DNA from: Mycobacteriaceae bacterium
GTDB lineage: Bacteria; Actinomycetota; Actinomycetes; Mycobacteriales; Mycobacteriaceae
Direction: 5' to 3'
Assembly (NCBI GenBank): GCA_019245755.1
Contig: JAFARC010000062.1
Span: 1-40,587 of the forward strand
Length of the DNA: 40,587 nucleotides
Shown here one piece after another: positions 34,541 to 40,587 of the stretch. A model generated the notes under the pieces. It was given only the letters and a program-made list of their open reading frames with translations. It did not search any database and was not told the origin of the DNA. Both the position numbers and the translations under genes were made by a program. Every line of letters starts with the position of its first letter. The stretch's first letter is position 1.

Positions 34541-35277
34541 GCAACCGCGCCGACGAGCAACCCGACCAGGTACGTCGCCGCGATCGCGACCGCGCCGAAG
34601 CCCAGCTGCCGCAGCGAGGCCCACCAGACCGGCTTTCCGGTGAATCTGGCCGCGGCCCCGCCGGCGACGATCAGACCGAGCCCGCCGCAGATCAATCCCG
34701 CCGCCAGCGAATGCAACCCGAGCAGGTACGGGATCAGCGGGATGATGGCGCCGATCGCGAACATGGCGAACGACGAGACGGCGGCCAGCCGGGCCGACGG
34801 CTTTTCCCGCGGGTCGATGCCGAGCTCTTGGACCATGTGGAAGTGCACGGCCTGGTTTTCGTCCTCGTGGATCTCCTCGGTGGCCGCCCGAGCGGTCTTC
34901 TCGCTCATGCCCATTCCGACCAGCATCTGCACGAGTTCGTCCTTCTCCCCCTGCGGGTGGGTGCGCAGCGCGCGGCGCTCGATGCGGACCTCGGAGTCGA
35001 TTTGCTCGTTGGCGGTGGTGACCGAGGTGTACTCGCCCAGTGCCATGGAAAAGGAGCCGGCGAGCAGGCCGGCGACGCCGGACAGGACGACGGTGTGCGC
35101 GTTGGCGCTGGCCGCGACACCGGCGATCAGCGCGGTGTTGCTCACCAGGCCGTCCATCGCGCCGAAGCTGGCGGCCCGCAGCCAGCCGCCGGAGACGTCG
35201 CTGTGGGTGTGATCGATGTCGTGGGGCAGCCCGGTGGGCACCTCCGGGGCCGCGGCGCCGCGATCGGACTCGGTCAT
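34537..35277 (-). CDS. VIT/CCC1-family iron or manganese transporter
   Basis: The product is 246 residues from the ATG at 35277; the open frame upstream has no support. Family blocks: HTHSDVSGGWLRAASFGAMDGLVSNTALIAGVA, then GLLAGSFSMALGEYTSVTTANEQIDSEVRIERR, where Met, Gly and Glu residues of the second helix line the ion path in VIT1. A soluble middle part (MGMSEKTARAATEEIHEDENQAVHFHMVQELGID) is the Glu/His-rich metal-binding region. Three C-terminal helices follow (SFAMFAIGAIIPLIPYLLG, SLAAGLICGGLGLIVAGGA, LGFGAVAIAATYLVGLLVG). It should export or sequester Fe2+ or Mn2+. It lies next to marR in convergent orientation, overlapping by four bases, and divergent from the acyl-CoA oxidase gene. 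Confidence 0.9.
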   Translation of the reverse strand: MTESDRGAAAPEVPTGLPHDIDHTHSDVSGGWLRAASFGAMDGLVSNTALIAGVAASANAHTVVLSGVAGLLAGSFSMALGEYTSVTTANEQIDSEVRIERRALRTHPQGEKDELVQMLVGMGMSEKTARAATEEIHEDENQAVHFHMVQELGIDPREKPSARLAAVSSFAMFAIGAIIPLIPYLLGLHSLAAGLICGGLGLIVAGGAAARFTGKPVWWASLRQLGFGAVAIAATYLVGLLVGAVA

Positions 35278-35413
35278 GGCGGCTATTGAACGCCTACCCG
35301 CCGACCGGCGGTTAGTCAGGCTTGCCTGCCTTGCCACCGCTGGCCTGCCGTCGTCCACGAGTCATGCTCTCCAGTCATGCTTAAGCCGGGCTTCGACGGG
35401 TTACCTTCGGGTT

Positions 35414-37375
35414 ATGACGTCGAACACGGTGGAGATTTCGCCCGAAATTGTCGAGCATTTGCGCACCACCTTGGACGGCCGCTGGCGCAAGGTGAAAGAC
35501 CAGGCTCGCGAACAGATGTCCAAGGAGATCTTCCGGCCGGTCTACCTGCCCAACACCGTCATCGGGCGGGCACGTGCGCTGGAGCAGCTCAGGATCATCG
35601 CCGGCGAGAAGGCCGCCGAGGCCAATTTCCGCCAGAAGCACGGCGGCACCGGTGACGTCGGCGCCGCGATCACCACGATCGAGATGCTGGCGATGTCGGA
35701 CCTGTCGTTGATGGTGAAGGCCGGCGTGCAGTGGGGTTTGTTCGGCGGGGCGGTGGAGAACCTCGGCACCGAGCGCCACCACGAGGCATATGTCCGCAGG
35801 ATCATCGACCTGGATCTGCTCGGGTGCTTCGCGATGACCGAGACCGGCCACGGCAGCGACGTGCAGTCGCTGGAAACCACGGCCACCTACGACCGGGAGA
35901 CCGAGGAGTTCGTCATCCACTCGCCCACCCGGACCTCGCGCAAGGACTACATCGGCGGTGCCGCGGAAAGCGCCTCGATGGGCGCGGTTTTCGCGCAGCT
36001 GATCACGGCGGGACCGGGCCAGGAGCCGCAAAGCCACGGTGTGCACTGCTTCCTGGTGCCGATCCGCGACGACGAGGACAAAGACCTGCCCGGTGTGACG
36101 ACGTCGGATTGCGACTACAAGGGCGGCCTGCCGGGCGTGGACAACGGCCGCATCATGTTCGACCATGTCCGGATCCCGCGGGACAACCTGCTCAACAAGT
36201 ACGGCGACGTGGCCGCGGACGGCACCTACAGCTCCCCGATCGAAAACCCCAACCGGCGGTTTTTCACGATGCTGGGCACGCTGATCCGCGGCCGGGTGAC
36301 GGTGGGGGGCAGCGCGGCGGCGGCGGCTCGCGTGGCGCTGGACATCGCGACCCGTTATGCCCTGCAGCGCAGGCAGTTCAAGGCGCCCGGTGACGAGCGG
36401 GAGGTGCTGCTGATGGATTATCTGGTGCATCAGCGCCGGCTGCTGCCGTTGATCGCGAGGTCGTATGCGCTGCAGTTCGCCCAAAACGAGCTGGTGGCCA
36501 AGCTGCACGAGGTCCAGACACCCGAGGTCCCCGACCCCGAGGAGCAGCGCGAGCTGGAGTCGCGCGCGGCCGGGCTCAAGGCGGCCAACACCTGGCATGC
36601 CACCCGCGCGATCCAGGAGGCGCGGGAGGCGTGCGGCGGCGCGGGCTATCTGGCCGAGAACCGGCTGATCGCGCTGCGCGGCGACACCGACGTGTTCACC
36701 ACGTTCGAGGGCGACAACCACGTGCTGACCCAGCTGGTGGCCAAGGAGCTGCTGACCGCCTACGCCGACGACGTCAAGGGGATGAGCCCGGCCGAGTGGG
36801 TGCGGTTCGCCGCGAACATGGTCGGCGACCGGGTGATGAAACGCACCGCGGCGCAGGCGATCATGCAGACGCTTGTCGACACCCGCCAGGACAGCGAGGA
36901 GGAGGGCAGCCTGTTCAACCGCGGCACCCAGGTCAAGATGTTGGAGGATCGCGAGAACTATCTGCTGTCGACCGTGGCCCGCCGGCTGCAGGGCCGGTCC
37001 AAGGAGATGGACGCGTTCGACGCGTTCAACGAGGTGCAGGACCACGTGCTGCACGCCGCGATCGCGCACATCGACCGCGTCGTCATGGAGGCCTTCGTGG
37101 CCGGGATCGACTCGTGTAAGGACAACCAGACCAAGCAGGTCCTCGACATGGTGTGCGACCTGTATGCGCTGTCGGTGATCGACGACGACAAGGCCTGGTA
37201 CCTCGAGCATCGTTATCTGTCGACGGACCGCGCGAAGGCGGTGACCCGCGCCATCAATGAGCGGTGCCGCACGTTGCGGCCGTACGCGCAGGCCCTCGTC
37301 GACGGTTTCGGGATCCCGGAGCAGTTGCGGGACGTGCCGATGCTGCACCCCGAGCTGATCGGCGAGGACGACTGA
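35414..37375 (+). CDS. Acyl-CoA oxidase/dehydrogenase family enzyme
   Basis: The product is 653 residues from the ATG at 35414 (MTSNTVEISPE); a longer open frame upstream lies over the VIT gene and is rejected. The size, with an extra C-terminal helical domain, is that of acyl-CoA oxidases rather than 380-residue dehydrogenases. FAD-binding segments are LGCFAMTETGHGSDVQ (residues 136-151) and GGAGYLAENR near 408. The middle has SRKDYIGGAAESA and CDYKGGLPGVDNGRIMFDHVRIPRDNLLNKYG, a hallmark of the acyl-CoA oxidase group. The catalytic base is Glu432 in TTFEGDNHVLTQ. It would carry out the first oxidation of fatty acyl-CoA beta-oxidation in the cytoplasm; whether electrons pass to oxygen or ETF cannot be told from sequence. 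It stands alone with no obvious operon partner. Confidence 0.9.
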   Translation: MTSNTVEISPEIVEHLRTTLDGRWRKVKDQAREQMSKEIFRPVYLPNTVIGRARALEQLRIIAGEKAAEANFRQKHGGTGDVGAAITTIEMLAMSDLSLMVKAGVQWGLFGGAVENLGTERHHEAYVRRIIDLDLLGCFAMTETGHGSDVQSLETTATYDRETEEFVIHSPTRTSRKDYIGGAAESASMGAVFAQLITAGPGQEPQSHGVHCFLVPIRDDEDKDLPGVTTSDCDYKGGLPGVDNGRIMFDHVRIPRDNLLNKYGDVAADGTYSSPIENPNRRFFTMLGTLIRGRVTVGGSAAAAARVALDIATRYALQRRQFKAPGDEREVLLMDYLVHQRRLLPLIARSYALQFAQNELVAKLHEVQTPEVPDPEEQRELESRAAGLKAANTWHATRAIQEAREACGGAGYLAENRLIALRGDTDVFTTFEGDNHVLTQLVAKELLTAYADDVKGMSPAEWVRFAANMVGDRVMKRTAAQAIMQTLVDTRQDSEEEGSLFNRGTQVKMLEDRENYLLSTVARRLQGRSKEMDAFDAFNEVQDHVLHAAIAHIDRVVMEAFVAGIDSCKDNQTKQVLDMVCDLYALSVIDDDKAWYLEHRYLSTDRAKAVTRAINERCRTLRPYAQALVDGFGIPEQLRDVPMLHPELIGEDD

Positions 37376-37381
37376 GGGGTC

Positions 37382-37861
37382 TCAGCCCGGGATCGCGTCC
37401 AGCGCCTTCATCTTGCCGTCCGCGCCGAGCTGGTAGCGCACCGTGCCGATGCCGGTCGGCAGGCCCGGCTTGTCGTTGGCCTGTTGCCACTGGTACTGGA
37501 CGGTGACGGTGTCCTTGCCGGACCGCACCACCGTGGTGTACGGCCGCGGGTTGGGCGCTGCGGTGCTGATGAAGGTGTTGTGGTCGAAGAACAGCAGGTG
37601 CTGCGGCGCGTCGGATGCGTTGCCCGCGCCGACCTGCACCCAGTACAGCCGGCACTCGCTGGTGTGGCCGCGACCGACCTCGTGCCACGAGGCGCCGTTA
37701 CTCGGCAGCGGCAGCGACCCGACCGCCTCGGACACGGTGCCCGGCGCCGGTCCGTCGGACGCTGAGCAGGTGTCCGGCGTGGCCGGCGGGGACCCGGGCG
37801 GCTTCCAGCCGCATCCGGCGGCGAGCAGCCCGAGCAGCACCAGGGCCACCAGCCGTGTCAC
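37382..37861 (-). CDS. LppP/LprE-type lipoprotein
   Basis: The product is 159 residues from a GTG at 37861, which overlaps the stop of the prenyltransferase gene as GTGA. The lipobox is LLGLLAAGC with lipidated Cys17, so it is exported and anchored in the membrane. The mature part has CRLYWVQVGAGNASDAPQHLLFFDHNTFISTAAPNP, GKDTVTVQYQWQ and GIGTVRYQLGADGKMKALDAIPG, the pattern I know from the LppP/LprE family of mycobacterial lipoproteins. A pair of further cysteines (DTCSASD and SECRLYW) could form a disulphide. Function in this family is not established. Co-transcribed with the UbiA-type gene. Confidence 0.85.
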   Translation of the reverse strand: MTRLVALVLLGLLAAGCGWKPPGSPPATPDTCSASDGPAPGTVSEAVGSLPLPSNGASWHEVGRGHTSECRLYWVQVGAGNASDAPQHLLFFDHNTFISTAAPNPRPYTTVVRSGKDTVTVQYQWQQANDKPGLPTGIGTVRYQLGADGKMKALDAIPG

Positions 37862-38874
37862 CGAAGCGCACCCGAGGCGCGCAGCGCGGCCCCGATCGCC
37901 AGCCCGACGACCAGCAGCGCGCCGCCCTGCCGGACATGCACCCAGGCCAGCGCGGCATACCACAACGGCCACACCGGATATCGCGGCGGCGGCTCCTGCG
38001 GCGACGGCCGGCGGAAATAGGGCCACACCTTCACCAGTCGCGGCACCGCCGCGATGACGATCAGCGCCGGCCACGGCATCGCGCCCGCCAGCACCGCCGC
38101 GGCGACTAGAACGTAGAACCCCACCATCATGGCCAGCGTCACGGCGCGGGCGCGGGCGTCGCCGAGAATCACCGGCAGCGTCCGGATACCCAGCGGCGCA
38201 TCGTAGGGGATCTTGTCGATGTGCTTGCCCATCAGCACCGTTGTGCACAGCAGCCCGTAGGGCAGCGACGCGAGCACCACATCCCACCCGACCGTGCCGA
38301 GCGCGGAGTAGTAGGTTCCGCACACCATCAGCGGACCCCACACCACGAACACGTCCGGCTCACCGAGGCCACGTTTTTTCAGCCGCAGCGGGGGCGCCGT
38401 GTAGGCGACGCTCAGGGCGAAGCCGGCGAGCGCGAACGCCGGCACCGGCCAGCCGCGGGCCAGGGTGAGCACGACCAGGATCGCCAGGTCGGCCACGTTG
38501 ACCGCCAGGATGGCCACCACCAGGGTCCGGCGACTCACCAGGCCGCCCAGCACCGGGTGCGGGGCGTACAGCGCCCGCGGATAGCTGGCGCTGTCGGTAC
38601 CGGTCTGCGTGTCGAACAGGTCGTTCATCAGGTTGTTGGCGACGTGCGCCAGGACGATGCCCACCACCGCCAGCACCAGCCAGCGCCAGTCGAGGCCACG
38701 CTTGCCGATCGCCAGCAGCCCCGCCACCAGCCCCGAGACCAGGGTCATCGGCAGCACCGCCGCCCGGCTGACCACGATCCAGCGGGTGACGCTGTCGATC
38801 GGCCCGTCCGGCGGCGGGTTGGTGGTGCGCAGGGCGTACCACCACGAGCTCAGCCGAACCGTCACCTCGGGCAT
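37858..38874 (-). CDS. UbiA-family membrane prenyltransferase
   Basis: The product is 338 residues with eight to nine helices. The first Asp-rich motif is NNLMNDLFDTQTGTD (residues 80-94; NDLFD at 84-88) and the second is DKIPYDAPLGIRTLPV (Asp220, Asp225). Both are the Mg2+-diphosphate sites of UbiA/MenA enzymes. GEPDVFVVWGPLMVCGTYYSALG is the MenA-like helix 5 region. The protein should transfer a prenyl chain from a polyprenyl diphosphate onto an aromatic or sugar acceptor in the plasma membrane. It is not clearly MenA itself, since no other menaquinone gene is near. Its stop overlaps the start of the lipoprotein, so the two may work together. Confidence 0.87.
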   Translation of the reverse strand: MPEVTVRLSSWWYALRTTNPPPDGPIDSVTRWIVVSRAAVLPMTLVSGLVAGLLAIGKRGLDWRWLVLAVVGIVLAHVANNLMNDLFDTQTGTDSASYPRALYAPHPVLGGLVSRRTLVVAILAVNVADLAILVVLTLARGWPVPAFALAGFALSVAYTAPPLRLKKRGLGEPDVFVVWGPLMVCGTYYSALGTVGWDVVLASLPYGLLCTTVLMGKHIDKIPYDAPLGIRTLPVILGDARARAVTLAMMVGFYVLVAAAVLAGAMPWPALIVIAAVPRLVKVWPYFRRPSPQEPPPRYPVWPLWYAALAWVHVRQGGALLVVGLAIGAALRASGALR

Positions 38875-39263
38875 CGCTCAAGCGTAGTGCGGGTACATAG
38901 TTGTTGCCGGTGACCTTCCCGATTGGGTCACCCGATTTTGAATAACGGTGCGCTGCAGCGGTTTCGTCGATGCGCGCAGGCCCGGCGAACCGAGCCCTGT
39001 TCGTGGCTGCCTAAGCGGCCATGCAGTTCACCGCATACAGACCGTGGGCGCCGTTGTCGCTGCCGTCCGGCGGTCTTGGCCGAATAGAGGTGGCCGATCG
39101 TGACCGGCGGCGCGTCCGTGTCAATTCTGTTCGGGAATCTGTTCAGGAACCCGTTCGATGGTTTTCCGAAGCGCGCGACCGCGGCGACGTAGCCACCTCG
39201 GTCGGCATCGGGCCGGTGCTGCCGGCCGGCGGCGTGAAGCCGGCAGGTATTGCGTCCGCGGTG
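38875..39263. other. Intergenic stretch before tRNA-Asn
   Basis: About 390 bp without a supportable gene. Short open frames exist on both strands. The part at 39130-39165 has repeated TTCTGTTCGGGA/CTGTTCAGGA motifs beside the tRNA-Asn gene, but no duplicated tRNA end is present, so I see no proof of an insertion. Confidence 0.45.
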
Positions 39264-39336
39264 CTCCCCCGGCTGGACTCGAACCAGCAACCCTTCGGTT
39301 AACAGCCGAACGCTCTGCCAATTGAGCTACAGGGGA
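39264..39336 (-). tRNA. tRNA-Asn (GUU)
   Basis: On the minus strand the gene starts TCCCCTGTAGCTCAATTGG at 39336. The anticodon loop is CTGTTAA, giving anticodon GUU. The T-stem is GCTGG/CCAGC with loop TTCGAGT, and the acceptor 3' strand is CGGGGGA with discriminator G at 39264; no CCA is encoded. One G-T wobble occurs in the acceptor stem. It lies between the prenyltransferase and the small membrane protein gene. Confidence 0.96.
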
Positions 39337-39464
39337 CTGCGCGACGACGCCAGACTCTAGCGTACGGGACCCGCTCAACGCTAAGACCGGCGTTCTCCCG
39401 GGGACACCGCCACCAGCGTCAGGCAGGATGGAGAGACCACTTCAAATCGTGTGGAGGTACCGCT

Positions 39465-39713
39465 GTGATCCGGTATGTCGTCGTGCTTGCCCTGGGCTAC
39501 GTGTTGGGCACGAAGGCCGGCCGACGTCGGTATGAGCAGATCGTGGGCACCTACAAGGCCATGACCGGCAGTCCCGCCGCCAAGTCGGTCATTGATGCCG
39601 GGCGACGCAAGATCGCCGACCGGGTCTCCCCGGATCCGCCGATGGTGACGCTGACCGAGATCGATGGCCGCACGACGGTGCTGCAGCCGCAGGCGCCCCA
39701 GGCGCATTCGTAG
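39465..39713 (+). CDS. Small conserved mycobacterial protein (Rv2342-like)
   Basis: The product is 82 residues from a GTG at 39465, with GGAGG about nine bases upstream. It starts with a short hydrophobic segment (MIRYVVVLALGYVLGTKAGR), a pattern of the many small actinobacterial proteins with a YxLGxxAGRxRYEQI block. RRRYEQIVGTYKAMTGSPAAKS follows and the C-terminus is hydrophilic. The helix probably lies at the membrane. Function unknown. It is convergent with the secreted protein gene, five bp apart. The M. tuberculosis counterpart at this place next to dnaG is Rv2342. Confidence 0.85.
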   Translation: MIRYVVVLALGYVLGTKAGRRRYEQIVGTYKAMTGSPAAKSVIDAGRRKIADRVSPDPPMVTLTEIDGRTTVLQPQAPQAHS

Positions 39714-39718
39714 CGCAG

Positions 39719-40015
39719 CTACGGGCCCAGCGGGACGTTGATGGTCTGACCTCCCAACAGCGGGCTGGTGCTGATGCCCGGGCCGCCGTTGTCGGTCGGC
39801 CCGATCCCGACGGCCGGGGCACCTGCGCCGGACGCGTTGCCACCGCTCGGTTGATCGAGGCAGACGCCGCCGTTGAGCGAGCCGAACGCCGACAGGCAGT
39901 TCGCCTCGGGGCGCTCGGCCCCGCCGGCCAACGTGGCTCCGAGGAACGCCGGCACGACCGCCGCGGCGAGCCCCAGCGCGCAGATGATCACCGGCCGCTG
40001 TACGGGTTTGGTCAC
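39719..40015 (-). CDS. Small secreted protein, unknown
   Basis: The product is 98 residues. The N-terminus MTKPVQRPVIICALGLAAAVVPAFLGATLAGGAER is a signal peptide or anchor, with likely cleavage near ATLAGGA. The mature part has two cysteines (ANCLSAFGSL and GGVCLDQPSGG) and a Gly/Pro/Asn-rich tail (ISTSPLLGGQTINVPLGP). I do not recognise a characterised family; similar short exported proteins occur beside dnaG in mycobacteria as far as I recall. It begins 10 bp after the dnaG stop on the same strand and may be co-transcribed. Confidence 0.75.
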   Translation of the reverse strand: MTKPVQRPVIICALGLAAAVVPAFLGATLAGGAERPEANCLSAFGSLNGGVCLDQPSGGNASGAGAPAVGIGPTDNGGPGISTSPLLGGQTINVPLGP

Positions 40016-40025
40016 CGGACGAACC

Positions 40026-40587
40026 TTACGCGGTCAGGTCGTTTCCGTCTCCGCTTGCCTGTTCCAGCAGGCTGCGGCGGTAGGCCTCCATCGCGACCAG
40101 GTCGCCGAACAGCGAGTGGTACTCGTCGCCCTGCTCGATCGGGGACATGCGCTGCAGCTTGGACTTCACCTCGGCGATCTGCCTGCCCATCCACACCTCT
40201 TGCAGGCGAGCCATGATTCCGGCGATGTAGCGCGGCATCCTCTCGTCGTCGACCGCAACCGCCTCCACCCCCAGCTCGCTGATGAGTCCGACGGTCAAGG
40301 GCGAGGTCGTCTGGTGGCGCACCGCGTCGATCCATTCCGCCCCGGTGATGCCGGCGGAGGTACCGCCGGCGGCTTCGATGGCGGCGCGGACAGCCGCGTA
40401 ACCGGGATGGGTGAAACTCTCGACGGTGAGCGTGTCGAAGACCGGGCCGGCTAACGCCGGGTACTGCAACGCCGACTTGAGCGCCTCCCGCTGCGGCCAC
40501 AACGTGGGCGCGCGTGGGTCAGGACGGCCGGCGACGGGTTCGGCAGCCTCGGACGGCCGGTGGACGGCCCCCCGAGGGGCCGCGGCC
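40026..40587 (-). CDS. dnaG: DnaG primase, C-terminal part (partial)
   Basis: The frame is open to the window edge, giving about 187 residues of the C-terminus. REALKSALQYPALAGPVFDTLTVESFTHPGYAAVRAAIEAAGG, then GLISELGVEAVAVDDERMPRYIAGIMARLQEVWMGRQIAEVKSKLQRM and DEYHSLFGDLVAMEAYRRSLLEQA match the helicase-binding (P16-like) domain of mycobacterial DnaG. That helical domain contacts DnaB. The zinc-finger and catalytic TOPRIM domains lie outside the window. A Pro/Ala/Arg-rich linker at the edge (PRGAVHRPSEAAEPVAGRPD) separates the domains. Confidence 0.93.
   Translation of the reverse strand, partial: AAAPRGAVHRPSEAAEPVAGRPDPRAPTLWPQREALKSALQYPALAGPVFDTLTVESFTHPGYAAVRAAIEAAGGTSAGITGAEWIDAVRHQTTSPLTVGLISELGVEAVAVDDERMPRYIAGIMARLQEVWMGRQIAEVKSKLQRMSPIEQGDEYHSLFGDLVAMEAYRRSLLEQASGDGNDLTA

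Noticed and set aside
35381..37348. A minus-strand open frame of about 650 codons opposite the acyl-CoA oxidase
   Set aside because: Antisense shadow rich in His, Gln and Arg; the plus strand gene has complete family motifs.
38928..39290. A possible insertion scar or small gene beside tRNA-Asn
   Set aside because: No duplicated tRNA-Asn end, no integrase fragment and no coherent protein could be found; the short repeats alone are not enough.

Overview
The window comes from a high-GC actinobacterium, almost certainly a Mycobacterium. The evidence is recC-recB-recD joined by ATGA overlaps, an AhpD-like/pmbA/tldD/uspABC block, an EcfT plus fused EcfA module next to a MarR gene, and a tRNA-Asn/small membrane protein/secreted protein/dnaG block. 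Each resembles the M. tuberculosis Rv0629c-Rv0631c, Rv2313c-Rv2318, Rv2325c-Rv2327 and Rv2342-Rv2343c neighbourhoods as I remember them. The species cannot be fixed from sequence reading alone.

Layout. 1-3.8 kb: the end of an unknown gene, a small polytopic membrane protein and a 713-residue protein with a DUF3892-like C-terminus. 3.8-12.2 kb: recD, recB and recC on the minus strand, one translationally coupled operon for the RecBCD helicase-nuclease. 12.3-12.6 kb: a small secreted protein built from three copies of a Cys-bounded Gly-Ser-Trp-Trp-Asp-Pro motif.

13.0-23.95 kb is the accessory part. A tRNA gene with anticodon CAU (23877-23950) has three partial copies of its 3' half at about 18.66, 16.23 and 13.02 kb, the signature of repeated integration at one tRNA. 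The outermost interval (18.66-23.92 kb) has perfect 43-bp ends, a tyrosine integrase broken by an in-frame amber codon, paired 10-bp repeats that could be integrase arm sites, and cargo: an HSL-type hydrolase, a two-gene membrane operon and a mycothiol-dependent MDMPI-family protein. Left of the 18.66 kb copy lie a frameshifted integrase C-terminus and a BcpB-like peroxiredoxin fused in frame to a DUF742 domain, overlapping a truncated Ras-like GTPase. The DUF742 and GTPase parts are remnants of a conservon (CvnC/CvnD). A DMT-type transporter and two small unknown proteins lie between the two older, diverged att copies (13.02 and 16.23 kb).

24-31 kb: an AhpD-like protein and the TldD/PmbA (TldE) protease pair on the minus strand, pmbA carrying an in-frame 30-bp VNTR; then the uspABC sugar ABC importer on the plus strand, with no ATPase gene beside it. 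31-35.3 kb: EcfT, a fused membrane/double-ATPase EcfA protein, a divergent MarR regulator and a VIT-family metal transporter. 35.4-38.9 kb: an acyl-CoA oxidase/dehydrogenase, an LppP/LprE-type lipoprotein and a UbiA prenyltransferase. 39.2-40.6 kb: tRNA-Asn, a small membrane protein, a secreted protein and the C-terminal part of DnaG running off the window.
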